A stretch of DNA of 64,000 bases from Streptomyces sp. Edi2 (lineage in GTDB: Bacteria; Actinomycetota; Actinomycetes; Streptomycetales; Streptomycetaceae), in contig NZ_JBEJGX010000003.1 in the NCBI RefSeq assembly GCF_040253635.1, forward strand, positions 3,968,001-4,032,000, written 5' to 3'. Position numbers and translations under genes: made by a program. The number at the start of each line of letters is the position of its first letter. Position 1 is the first letter of the stretch. Below are positions 1-9,160 of this stretch, piece after piece. Below the pieces are notes generated by a model. That model was given only the letters and a program-made list of their open reading frames with translations, was not told the origin of the DNA and searched no databases.

Positions 1-289
1 GCGCATCCCCAGGTACCGGCGTGGCTGCCCTGGCCGTCTTCTCAAGGGTGACTGCGCCAGTGCCGCTCTTCTCAAGGGTGGGGCCACCGGGGCCACTCCC
101 CGTGCCGCCCTCCGCGGCGCCCGTTCCCGCGGGCATCCCCGGCGTCATCGCCGCCCCGCCGAGACCGCGCGGCACATCGTGCTGCCGGTCTCCTTGCACA
201 GGTTGCGCCGGTTGCCCAGGCTGCACCGGTTGCCCGGGTTGCCCAGGTCCACCCGGCCCGCTCGATCCCTTGGTTTCCTCTGCTGACAT
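1..289 (-). CDS. Pro/Gly/Gln-rich protein, N-terminal part only (runs off the left edge)
   Basis: An open frame starts with ATG at 289 (complement) and continues without a stop to base 1, giving 96 residues. A GGAAAGG stretch lies about 12 nt upstream of the start. The visible part is low complexity: residues 10-32 are built from PGQP-like repeats, followed by a Gly/Ala-rich segment and two TLEK words. There is no signal peptide or membrane segment. It begins 27 bp after the stop of the EccD-like gene on the same strand, so the two probably form an operon. It could be another T7SS component such as EccE, or a substrate, but the visible part does not show which. Confidence 0.55.
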   Translation of the reverse strand, partial: MSAEETKGSSGPGGPGQPGQPVQPGQPAQPVQGDRQHDVPRGLGGAAMTPGMPAGTGAAEGGTGSGPGGPTLEKSGTGAVTLEKTARAATPVPGDA

Positions 290-316
290 GGTCCCGCGGC
301 CGCCTTTCCGGTTCCG

Positions 317-1483
317 TCAGAAGGTGTGCAGCAGCCCGCTGAAGACCCCGAACGCCCCGAGGGCCACCGGGATCAGCGCCACCACACTGACCGACTCGAC
401 GAGGTTCATCAGCCGGCGCAGCCGGACCTGAACGTGTTCCGGCACCCGCACCGCGAGCACCACCAGCGGCAGCACCGCCGCCACACACAGCGCGGCGAGC
501 GCGCCCGGTGCCCCGGCCCCGTCCGCCGCTCCTTGCCACACCAGGCTCACCCCCACTGCCGTACCGGCGGCCAACAGAGCGACGACCTCGACCACCAGGG
601 GATAGGCACGCGCACGTGACAGCGTCACCAGACACAGCAGGGCCGCGGCCGCCACCGACCAGCCGTCCTCCGACCCGGCCGCAAGTACTCCCGCCGCACC
701 CGCCGAGACCGCCATGGCGACGGTGGCCGGCGCGAGACCGCGGTGGGTCGCACCGAGGGCGGTCGCCACCTGATGCCGGCTCACCGGCGCGCCACCGGAA
801 CGCCGGTCATCGAGCCGGGTCAACCCGGCCGCCGTCAACGCCAGTCGGGGCAGGTAGCCCAGCACGAGCACCGAGAGCACACCGAGTACGACCCCCGCAC
901 GCGCCACCCCGGTCAGCGCCAGCGCGGCCTCCCACGCTCCCACCGCGAGCGCGACCGCCGCCGCGCCGACGAGTCCGCCGCGCCCCAGCTCCGTACGGAC
1001 GCCGAGCAGCGCGAGCGCGGCCGCAACGGTCAGTCCGACGGCGGCCAGTCGCACCGCGCCGGCCGGAGCGGCCTGCCAGGAGGCGAGTGTGCCGAGCGCG
1101 CCGCCCCACACCAGCAGTGCGGTGGCCGGCGCACGCCGTCCGAGCCCTCCGGCGGCAGCTCCGCCGGCCGCGGCGAGCACAGCAACGCCCCCGAGCCAGG
1201 GGGCGGCCGGCCCCGGCCCGTACCAACTCGCCGCCGCGACCCCGGCGACCAGCGCCAACAGCACGCTCGCGGCACCGGCCGTCCACGTCCGGCTGCGCGC
1301 GTCCCAGGACCGGCCGGGCACCGCCGGACCGCCCGGGGTGTCATCGGCGGCCTCGCCAGTTGCCCCGTCAGCTCTGCCGTCAGCGGCCTCATCGGTGGCG
1401 TGCTCGGTGGCGTACCTGGTGTCGTGCTCAGTCGCGTGCCCGGTGGCGTGCTGCATCCCCGCCGTCACCAACCGCCGCGCCAT
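317..1483 (-). CDS. EccD-like type VII secretion membrane protein without an N-terminal ubiquitin-like domain
   Basis: Protein of 388 aa. The start is ATG 1483, because GGGAGG lies about 10 nt upstream; an open frame extends further but has no ribosome site. Residues 1-60 are hydrophilic with an ATEHAT-type repeat. The rest is about ten hydrophobic helices. The C-terminal half resembles the EccD encoded at 52671 in spacing and motifs: a YLPRLA loop, an LSRARAYP segment matching LLRARLFR, and a final RRLMNLVES plus hydrophobic helix. EccD forms the membrane channel of type VII secretion. Canonical EccD is near 490 aa and starts with a ubiquitin-like domain, which is absent here. It lies divergent from the histidine kinase at 1639. 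EccD homology is an inference from pattern, not a search. Confidence 0.68.
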   Translation of the reverse strand: MARRLVTAGMQHATGHATEHDTRYATEHATDEAADGRADGATGEAADDTPGGPAVPGRSWDARSRTWTAGAASVLLALVAGVAAASWYGPGPAAPWLGGVAVLAAAGGAAAGGLGRRAPATALLVWGGALGTLASWQAAPAGAVRLAAVGLTVAAALALLGVRTELGRGGLVGAAAVALAVGAWEAALALTGVARAGVVLGVLSVLVLGYLPRLALTAAGLTRLDDRRSGGAPVSRHQVATALGATHRGLAPATVAMAVSAGAAGVLAAGSEDGWSVAAAALLCLVTLSRARAYPLVVEVVALLAAGTAVGVSLVWQGAADGAGAPGALAALCVAAVLPLVVLAVRVPEHVQVRLRRLMNLVESVSVVALIPVALGAFGVFSGLLHTF

Positions 1484-1505
1484 CGCCCGCTCCCCCTCCC
1501 GATCT

Positions 1506-1522
1506 GTATCGCGACACGATAC
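1506..1522. promoter_or_regulatory. Perfect inverted repeat GTATCGCGACACGATAC
   Basis: Six-base arms GTATCG/CGATAC are separated by five bases. The repeat lies 23 bp upstream of the start codon of the EccD-like gene (1483) and 116 bp upstream of the kinase start (1639). It has the size and symmetry of a dimeric repressor operator (TetR/PadR/GntR type). No cognate regulator gene is visible nearby. Confidence 0.45.
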
Positions 1523-1562
1523 GGCCCTCCTCCGACACGCTGTCCAGCACGGTCGGCAGCGG

Positions 1563-1582
1563 CGGGTGGGGAAAACCCCACC
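1563..1582. promoter_or_regulatory. Perfect palindrome GGGTGGGGAAAACCCCACCC, candidate operator
   Basis: Eight-base arms flank AAAA. The palindrome lies 57 bp upstream of the first histidine kinase start and 80 bp upstream of the divergent EccD-like start. The first 17 bases recur exactly at 3104-3120 upstream of the second kinase gene. Sharing between the two paralogous kinase genes suggests a site for the partner response regulator (4907), or another common regulator. Confidence 0.5.
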
Positions 1583-1638
1583 CCCACCACCCCAGCCACC
1601 CCATGGCACGCGGATCGGCAACCGGGCAGGCTGGGCGC

Positions 1639-2982
1639 ATGACGGAGAGTCCCCGGCCCAGTGCCGATATTGGCGATACCACCCCTGACGGTGGGTCACT
1701 GCCGCCGCCCGCAGGGCCACTCAGCGGCGCGACGTGGCGGGAGATCGCGTACCTGCTGTCCAACTTCCCGCTGGGTCTCATCGGGTTCGTGGTGCTGGTG
1801 GTGTGGCTGACCCTCGGAATCGGGCTGGCCGTCACCGTGATCGGCCTGCCGCTGCTGGCCGGGGGCCTGGTGGCCTGCCGGCAGTACGGGAAGCTGGAAC
1901 GGGCGCGGGCGCGGGCCCTGCTCGGGGTGCGGGTGGCGGAGCCGAGTCCGCTACGGGCCCGGGAGCGGGGGTTCCTGCCCCGGATGTGGACGTGCCTGAA
2001 GGATCCGGTCGCCTGGCGGCATGCGCTGTTCGCGTTCATCCGGCTGCCGTGGGCCCTGCTCACCTTCGCCGTCGCCCTGGTCTCGCTCCTGGTGGCATGG
2101 CCGGCGCTCCCGTGGCTGGCGCGCTGGCTGACCAACGTGGACCGGGCCATGGTGCGCGGTCTGCTCTCGCCCTCCGACGAACTGGAGCGGCGGATCGCCG
2201 AGCTGGAAACGGACCGGGTGACGGTCACCGACACCGCGGCCGCCGATCTGCGGCGCATCGAACGGGATCTGCACGACGGCGCACAGGCCCGGCTGGTGGC
2301 GCTCGCCATGGGGCTCGGCCTGGCGAAGGAGAAGCTGCTGGAGGGCCGGGCCGACGACAGCGTGGCGGCGATGGTGGACGAGGCGCACGGCGAGGTGAAG
2401 CTGGCGCTGCAGGAGCTGCGGGATCTGGCCCGGGGCATCCATCCGGCGATCCTCACCGACCGCGGGCTGGGTCCCGCCCTGGCCTCGCTGGCCGGGCGCT
2501 GCACGGTGCCCGCCACCACGGCCGTGGACCTGGACGAGCGGCCCGCGCCCGCCATCGAGGGCATCGTCTATTTCACGGTCTCGGAGCTGCTGCAGAACGT
2601 CTCCAAGCACAGTGCGGCGCGGGAGGCGTCCGTGGAGGTGTGGCGGGCCGAGGGGAGTGGGCGCGGCGGGCACGGCGGGCCCTCGGGCAAGGGCGCTGGC
2701 GGGCCCCGGGCGGGCGACCGGCTGCTGATCCAGGTGACGGACGACGGGAAGGGCGGGGCACGGCTGGACGGCGGCAGTGGGATGGCCGGGCTCGCCGAGC
2801 GGCTGGGGTCGGTGGACGGGCTGTTCGTGCTGGATTCGCCGGTGGGCGGGCCCACGCGGGTGACGGCGGAGCTGCCGTGGCGGGCGCGGACGGCACGGAA
2901 GGCGTCGGCGAAGGTGCCGAGGGCGGCGAAGGCCTCGAAGGCGGGGGCAAGGGCTTCGAGGGCGGAGTCGAAGGCGCGCTGA
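1639..2982 (+). CDS. Sensor histidine kinase (HisKA_3/NarX type), first of two paralogues
   Basis: Protein of 447 aa. A Pro-rich start (residues 1-35) is followed by an integral-membrane sensor region (about 35-175) with hydrophobic hairpins of the kind seen in actinobacterial putative-sensor kinases. A dimerisation/phosphoacceptor segment carries the H-box ERDLHDGAQ with His212. The HATPase region has the N-box SELLQNVSKHS and G-boxes DDGKGG and GGSGMAGLAERL. A Lys/Ala-rich tail ends in a tandem DNA repeat that starts at the stop codon. ATG 1639 is chosen because the protein aligns from there with the kinase at 3270; the upstream open frame is Arg/Pro-rich and noncoding in character. It probably phosphorylates the regulator encoded at 4907. 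Confidence 0.88.
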   Translation: MTESPRPSADIGDTTPDGGSLPPPAGPLSGATWREIAYLLSNFPLGLIGFVVLVVWLTLGIGLAVTVIGLPLLAGGLVACRQYGKLERARARALLGVRVAEPSPLRARERGFLPRMWTCLKDPVAWRHALFAFIRLPWALLTFAVALVSLLVAWPALPWLARWLTNVDRAMVRGLLSPSDELERRIAELETDRVTVTDTAAADLRRIERDLHDGAQARLVALAMGLGLAKEKLLEGRADDSVAAMVDEAHGEVKLALQELRDLARGIHPAILTDRGLGPALASLAGRCTVPATTAVDLDERPAPAIEGIVYFTVSELLQNVSKHSAAREASVEVWRAEGSGRGGHGGPSGKGAGGPRAGDRLLIQVTDDGKGGARLDGGSGMAGLAERLGSVDGLFVLDSPVGGPTRVTAELPWRARTARKASAKVPRAAKASKAGARASRAESKAR

Positions 2983-3056
2983 CGAGGCCGGAGGTGCGCT
3001 GACGGGGGCCGGAAGTGCGCTGACGGGGCCGCGGAGGCGCTGACGGGGGCGGAGGG
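2976..3056. repeat. Four tandem units of 20-21 bp beginning at the kinase stop codon
   Basis: Units start at 2976, 2996, 3017 and 3037, each with GCGCTGACG followed by a G-rich stretch (about GGGGCCGGAGGT). The first unit contains the TGA stop of the upstream kinase. A hairpin (CCACCCG 3065-3071 with CGGGTGG 3079-3085) follows and may end transcription. Confidence 0.8.
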
Positions 3057-3103
3057 GCCGCCGACCACCCGGCCAAGGCGGGTGGCGGCGGCCGCAGGCC
3101 CGG

Positions 3104-3120
3104 GGGTGGGGAAAACCCCA
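3104..3120. promoter_or_regulatory. Second copy of GGGTGGGGAAAACCCCA upstream of the second kinase gene
   Basis: The 17 bases are identical to 1563-1579. In this copy the palindrome is limited to TGGGG-AAAA-CCCCA. It lies 149 bp upstream of the chosen start of the second kinase (3270). No third copy was noticed elsewhere in the window. Confidence 0.5.
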
Positions 3121-3269
3121 GGCGAAGACTGCGAAAGGCCTCATGGTGCGCGGGACGCCGGCCGCGGACCCTTGTCATGGCGGAAAGAACCGCACGGCCT
3201 GCAGGTCAGGCAGCGGGTCCGACCGGGCAAGGGCCGCATCCGGCGGAACGGACGAACGGACGACGAGAC

Positions 3270-4583
3270 ATGGAAACCGCATACGCACCGCAGCCCCACG
3301 GCTCCCGGGTGCCCGAGGGGCTGCGCGCCCCGTTCTCCGGGCGGGCCTGGCGGGAGTTTCTGTACCTCATCCTCAGCTTCCCGCTGTCCATCGTGATGTT
3401 CACCTACGCGATGGTGGTGATCACCACGGGCGCCGGTCTGCTGATCACGTTCCTCGGCATCCCGCTGCTGGCGGGCGGGCTGGCCGGCGCCCGTGCGCTG
3501 GGCGCCCTGGAGCGGGTGCGGGCCCGCGCGCTGCTGGGGCTGGACGTCGCCGACCCCGAGCCCGTCCGGCCGTCCAAGCCGAGCCTGATGGGGTGGGTCG
3601 GGGCCGTACTGAAGAGCGGGGCGTCCTGGCGGCACGTTCTCTACTCGCTGCTGCACTTCCCGTGGGCGCTCTTCTCCTTCATCTTCTCGGTGACCTTCTG
3701 GTCCCTCGGCTGGGGGCTGCTGACCTACCCGCTGTGGCGGTGGACGTTCCCCGCCTACCTCGGCCAGTCGGGTATCCAGCTGTGGGGCGACGGCAACGGC
3801 CACGGCGCCTGGCTCGACACCCCGACCGAGACCGCGGTCGTCAGCGGGGCGGGGCTGCTGCTGGTGCTGGCCGGGCCGTGGGTGGTCCACGGGCTGACGC
3901 AGGTGGACCGGGTCATGGTCCACGGCCTGCTGGGGCCCTCCTCCCTCGCCACCCGGGCCTGGCAGCTGGAGTCGGACCGCGGGGTGATGGTGGACACCGC
4001 GGCGGCGGATCTGCGGCGCATCGAGCGTGATCTGCACGACGGGGCGCAGGCCCGGCTGGCCTCGCTCGCCATGGACCTGGGCCTGGCCAAGGAGAAGCTG
4101 GCCGAGGACCCGGAGGCCGCCGCGCGGATGGTGGACGAGGCGCACGGCGAGGTGAAGGCCGCGCTCCAGGAGCTGCGGGACCTGGCCCGCGGGATCCACC
4201 CGGCGATCCTCACCGACCGGGGCCTCGGCCCGGCCCTGTCGGCGCTGTCCGCACGCGGCGCGGTTCCGGTGACGGTGACCGTGGACCTGGACCGGCGGCC
4301 GGCCGCGGCGGTCGAGGGCATCGCGTACTTCACCGCCTCCGAGCTGCTGCGGAACGTCTCCCAGCACTCCGGGGCCACGCACGCGACGCTGGACGTCTGG
4401 CACACCGAGGACCGGATCATGGTGCTGGTCGCGGACAACGGCCACGGCGGCGCACACACCGGGCCGGGCACGGGCCTGGCCGGCCTCGCCGAGCGGCTGG
4501 CGGCCGTCGACGGCCTGCTGCTGGTGGACTCCCCGGCCGGCGGCCCGACCTGCATCACCGCGGAGCTGCCGTGGCGCGGGTGA
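3270..4583 (+). CDS. Sensor histidine kinase (HisKA_3/NarX type), second paralogue
   Basis: Protein of 437 aa, collinear with the kinase at 1639. An integral-membrane sensor domain of about 190 residues is richer in aromatic residues than its paralogue. It is followed by ERDLHDGAQ with the phosphoacceptor His256, then AMDLGLAKEKL, the N-box SELLRNVSQHS and the ATP-lid motif GTGLAGLAERL. The start METAYAPQ (3270) is preferred over ATG 3177, which has no ribosome site. The two kinases share long identical blocks in the catalytic core, including ELRDLARGIHPAILTDRGLG, indicating gene duplication. Together with the regulator at 4907 they look like a two-kinase, one-regulator system, perhaps acting as heterodimers. 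Confidence 0.88.
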   Translation: METAYAPQPHGSRVPEGLRAPFSGRAWREFLYLILSFPLSIVMFTYAMVVITTGAGLLITFLGIPLLAGGLAGARALGALERVRARALLGLDVADPEPVRPSKPSLMGWVGAVLKSGASWRHVLYSLLHFPWALFSFIFSVTFWSLGWGLLTYPLWRWTFPAYLGQSGIQLWGDGNGHGAWLDTPTETAVVSGAGLLLVLAGPWVVHGLTQVDRVMVHGLLGPSSLATRAWQLESDRGVMVDTAAADLRRIERDLHDGAQARLASLAMDLGLAKEKLAEDPEAAARMVDEAHGEVKAALQELRDLARGIHPAILTDRGLGPALSALSARGAVPVTVTVDLDRRPAAAVEGIAYFTASELLRNVSQHSGATHATLDVWHTEDRIMVLVADNGHGGAHTGPGTGLAGLAERLAAVDGLLLVDSPAGGPTCITAELPWRG

Positions 4584-4644
4584 CGGCGGGGCTGCCGTAG
4601 CACGGTCGGCCTCCGAGCTGCCGGGGCAGCTGGCTACCGGGTCG

Positions 4645-4709
4645 CCAAGGCACCAGGCCGCCGGGCCACTGGAGGCCTGGCCGGCGCTCTGGCGGCTCCG
4701 GTGCCTTGG
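4645..4709 (+). terminator. Long imperfect hairpin after the second kinase
   Basis: Outer arms CCAAGGCACC (4645-4654) and GGTGCCTTGG (4700-4709) are perfectly complementary, and an inner GCCGCC/GGCGGC pair extends the stem. It lies 62 bp after the kinase stop. It could attenuate transcription from the kinases into the regulator gene. It is part of the 323-bp gap 4584-4906, which has no gene. Confidence 0.5.
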
Positions 4710-4734
4710 TGCCCCTGCTCCACCCCACGCGCGG

Positions 4735-4835
4735 CCCAGCCCCCACCCCCGTCGCACCCCGCCCCAGCCCCCGTATCAGCCCCGCATCGCCCCCACTCCC
4801 CCTTCCCCGCACCCCGATCCCCCTCATCCGCCGCG
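4735..4835. other. C-rich, strand-asymmetric tract with G-quadruplex potential on the minus strand
   Basis: The plus strand is almost a pyrimidine tract with many CCCC/CCCCC runs. At 4739-4772 the complement has five runs of four or five G separated by 1-6 bases. The tract lies just upstream of the response-regulator gene, between it and the hairpin at 4645. The rest of the gap holds a short AATGCTGG duplication (4846-4861). Confidence 0.5.
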
Positions 4836-4906
4836 CCGCCGTCCGAATGCTGGAATGCTGGAGGCCGACGGGGTGGGACGCGAGGAGACATGGGGGAACC
4901 TGAGCC

Positions 4907-5578
4907 GTGGAGGACAAGGTGCGGGTGGTCATCGCCGAGGACTCGGTGCTGCTCCGCGAGGGCCTGACCCGGCTGCTCACCGACCGGGGGCACGAGGTCG
5001 TGGCAGGTGTGGGGGACGCCGAGGCGCTGATCAAGACGATCGGGGAGCTGGCGGACGAGGGGGCGCTGCCGGACGTGGTCGTGGCGGACGTACGGATGCC
5101 GCCCACGCACACCGACGAAGGGGTCAGGGCCGCCATCCGGCTGCGCCGGGACCACCCCGGCCTCGGGGTGCTGGTGCTTTCGCAGTACGTCGAGGAGCAG
5201 TACGCGACGGAGCTGCTGGCCGGGTCGAGCCGGGGCATCGGCTACCTGCTCAAGGACCGGGTGGCCGAGGTGCGAGAGTTCGTCGACGCCGTGGTCCGGG
5301 TCGCCGGGGGCGGAACCGCCCTGGACCCTGAGGTGGTGGCGCAGCTGCTGGGCCGCAGCCGGAAGCAGGACGTGCTGGCACATCTGACACCCCGGGAACG
5401 CGAGGTCCTGGGCTTGATGGCCGAGGGCCGGACGAATTCCGCGGTCGCCCGGCAGCTGGTGGTCAGCGACGGAGCGGTCGAGAAGCACGTCAGCAATATC
5501 TTCCTGAAGCTGGGCCTGTCGCCGAGTGACGGGGATCACCGCAGGGTGCTTGCGGTGCTCACCTACCTCAACTCCTAG
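4907..5578 (+). CDS. Response regulator, NarL/LuxR family
   Basis: Protein of 223 aa, the usual family length. The receiver domain (about 5-125) has the acidic pair E11-D12, phosphoacceptor Asp61 in VVADVRMP, Ser/Thr near LSQYV and Lys in YLLKDRV. A LuxR-type helix-turn-helix follows (about 152-215), with [18 protein letters not shown] and [16 protein letters not shown]. The GTG start is supported by GGGGGAA about ten bases upstream. It is the only regulator beside the two HisKA_3 kinases and is the expected output of both. The palindrome at 1563 and its copy at 3104 are candidate targets, by inference from position. Confidence 0.92.
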   Translation: MEDKVRVVIAEDSVLLREGLTRLLTDRGHEVVAGVGDAEALIKTIGELADEGALPDVVVADVRMPPTHTDEGVRAAIRLRRDHPGLGVLVLSQYVEEQYATELLAGSSRGIGYLLKDRVAEVREFVDAVVRVAGGGTALDPEVVAQLLGRSRKQDVLAHLTPREREVLGLMAEGRTNSAVARQLVVSDGAVEKHVSNIFLKLGLSPSDGDHRRVLAVLTYLNS

Positions 5579-5580
5579 CG

Positions 5581-5599
5581 ACCTGACAACCTGTCAGGT
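5581..5599. promoter_or_regulatory. Inverted repeat ACCTGACA-ACC-TGTCAGGT just after the regulator stop
   Basis: Perfect 8-base arms with a 3-base centre begin 3 bases after the stop codon. It may be a compact terminator stem, but the short symmetric centre also fits a TetR-type operator. There is no T-tract after it. Confidence 0.4.
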
Positions 5600-5729
5600 A
5601 GGCGCTCCGAGACGTTTTCCGCCGCGGTCCAGGACTTTGGTCGTAGAACCAATGGAGGGGTCCGGAGCGTCATGAAGAAGGGGCCACGGGGGTGGTGATT
5701 TCATGACTAAACACACCAGATCGGTGTCT

Positions 5730-5748
5730 CATGTTGATGTCCAACATG
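5730..5748. promoter_or_regulatory. Inverted repeat CATGTTG-ATGTC-CAACATG upstream of korA
   Basis: Seven-base perfect arms flank a 5-base centre, 125 bp before the korA start. It is a candidate operator for the korAB transcript. The rest of the 294-bp gap 5579-5872 shows only the repeat at 5581 and the korA ribosome site. Confidence 0.4.
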
Positions 5749-5872
5749 CGAGCACCCCAGGGAAGGCCACCCTTACCCACGTACGATGGTTATGGGACAA
5801 CCGGTCGGTATGACACGTCCCGAGCCCTGCCTCCGGCGGGGAAGCCGCACCCCTCGAGGGAGGTCCGAAGCA

Positions 5873-7817
5873 GTGACCAGCCAGGTCAGTAGCACAGCCG
5901 AGCAGACCGACGCAGCGCTTGTCGGGGAAGAGCGCGCTTCCGGTAACGGCGGCGAAGGCAAGGAAGTCCGACGCCTCGACCGGGTGATCATCCGGTTTGC
6001 CGGTGACTCCGGTGACGGTATGCAGCTCACCGGCGACCGGTTCACCTCGGAGACCGCGTCGTTCGGAAACGACCTGTCGACGCTGCCGAATTTCCCCGCC
6101 GAGATCCGCGCCCCTGCCGGAACCCTGCCGGGCGTCTCCAGCTTCCAGCTGCACTTCGCCGACCACGACATCCTCACGCCCGGTGACGCGCCGAACGTGC
6201 TGGTGGCGATGAACCCCGCGGCGTTGAAGGCGAACCTCGCGGATGTGCCGCGGGGCGCGGACATCATCGTCAACACCGATGAGTTCACCAAGCGCCCGAT
6301 GGCGAAGGTGGGCTATGCGACCAGCCCGCTGGAGGACGGGTCGCTGGAGGCCTACAACGTCCACCCGGTGCCGCTGACGACGCTGACGGTCGAGGCGCTG
6401 AAGGAGTTCGGGCTCTCCCGCAAGGAGGCCGAGCGCAGCAAGAACATGTTCGCGCTGGGGCTGCTGTCGTGGATGTACCACCGGCCGACCGAGAGCACCG
6501 AGAAGTTCCTGCGGGCGAAGTTCGCGAAGAAGCCGGAGATCGCGGAGGCGAATGTCGCGGCGTTCCGGGCGGGCTGGAACTTCGGTGAGACGACGGAGGA
6601 CTTTGCCGTCTCCTACGAGGTCGCGCCGGCGACCACGGCCTTCCCGCCCGGCACCTACCGCAACATCTCCGGGAACCTCGCGCTGTCCTACGGGCTGATC
6701 GCGGCCGGCCGGCAGGCGGACCTGCCGCTGTATCTGGGCTCGTACCCGATCACCCCGGCCTCCGACATCCTGCACGAGCTGTCCAAGCACAAGAACTTCG
6801 GTGTGCGCACCTTCCAGGCGGAGGACGAGATCGCCGGGATCGGCGCGGCGCTGGGCGCCGCGTTCGGCGGGGCGCTGGCGGTGACGACCACGTCGGGTCC
6901 CGGTGTGGCGCTGAAGTCCGAGACGATCGGTCTGGCGGTCAGTCTGGAACTGCCGCTGCTGATCGTGGACATCCAGCGCGGCGGACCCTCGACGGGGCTG
7001 CCGACGAAGACCGAGCAGGCCGACCTGCTGCAGGCGATGTACGGGCGCAACGGTGAGGCGCCGGTGCCGATCGTGGCACCGAAGACGCCCGCGGACTGCT
7101 TCGACGCCGCCCTGGAAGCGGCCCGGATCGCGCTGGCCTACCGCACGCCGGTCTTCCTGCTCTCCGACGGCTACCTGGCCAACGGTTCGGAGCCGTGGCG
7201 GATCCCCGAGGTCGACGAACTGCCGGATCTGCGGGTCCAGTTCGCCTCGGGCCCCAATCACCAGCAGGCGGACGGCACCGAGGTGTTCTGGCCGTACAAG
7301 CGGGATGAGCAGACGCTGGCCCGGCCCTGGGCGGTGCCGGGCACACCGGGCCTGGAGCACCGTATCGGCGGTATCGAGAAGCAGGACGGCACGGGCAACA
7401 TCTCCTACGACCCGGCCAACCACGACTTCATGGTGCGCACCCGCCAGGCGAAGGTCGACGGCGTCGACGTCCCCGACATCGAGGTCGACGACCCCACCGA
7501 CGACAGCGGCCGGGGCGCCGGGACCCTCGTACTGGGCTGGGGGTCGACCTACGGACCGATCACCGCGGCGGTGCGGCGCGTGCGGCGGGCCGGCGAGCGC
7601 ATCGCGCAGGCCCATCTGCGCCACCTCAACCCCTTCCCGGGGAATCTCGGCGAGGTCCTGGCGCGTTACGACAAGGTGATCGTGCCGGAGATGAACCTCG
7701 GACAGCTCGCCACCCTGCTGCGCGCCACGTACCTCGTCGACGCGCAATCGCACACCCAGGTCAGCGGAATGCCGTTCAAGGCCGAGCAGCTCGCGGAGGT
7801 CTTTAAGGAGGCCATCA

Positions 7818-7825
<8 letters not shown>
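5873..7825 (+). CDS. korA: 2-oxoacid:ferredoxin oxidoreductase, fused gamma-alpha subunit (KorA type)
   Basis: Protein of 650 aa. A variable N-terminus (1-38) precedes a gamma-type domain (about 40-215) opening with RVIIRFAGDSGDGMQLTG. An alpha domain follows, with YPITPASDILHEL, EDEIAGIGAALGAAFGGALA and TTTSGPGVALKSETIGLAV, all hallmarks of pyruvate/2-oxoglutarate:ferredoxin oxidoreductases. With KorB it would convert 2-oxoglutarate plus CoA to succinyl-CoA, CO2 and reduced ferredoxin. GTG 5873 is chosen for GAGGGAGG about ten bases upstream; an earlier in-frame ATG at 5786 has no such site. The last 8 bases overlap korB. 2-Oxoglutarate as substrate is inferred from actinobacterial relatives; pyruvate cannot be excluded. 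Confidence 0.93.
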
Positions 7826-8912
<1,087 letters not shown>

Positions 8913-8964
8913 CGGTCGGTCCACGACGGCGGATCATTCCGACGGGCTGCCCGCGGGCTGCCGG

Positions 8965-9015
8965 CGGGTGTCCCTACGGGAGCGTCTTACGGCGTCCCGT
9001 ACGGGCACCCGTTTT
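8965..9015 (+). terminator. Rho-independent-type terminator after korAB
   Basis: Arms 8965-8981 and 8995-9011 pair over 17 positions with one mismatch and one G-U pair. The loop is 13 bases, followed by TTTT. It begins 52 bp after the korB stop. Confidence 0.8.
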
Positions 9016-9160
9016 GCGTTCCCCGGGCCCGGGACGCGTGAGCCGGCCCGGCACTCGTGGGCCGCCGGCCTGTCATGACCGTATGGCAAGACAGGTATGA
9101 CAGCCGGGCAGGGCGGCGCTACTTTCGCAGAGGCGGCGAAGCATCCTGCGGAGGTCCCCC

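Noticed and set aside
21..635. Small frames at the left edge on both strands (21-431 plus, 72-635 minus)
   Set aside because: They overlap the EccD-like gene and the partial gene in other frames and have shadow-like composition.
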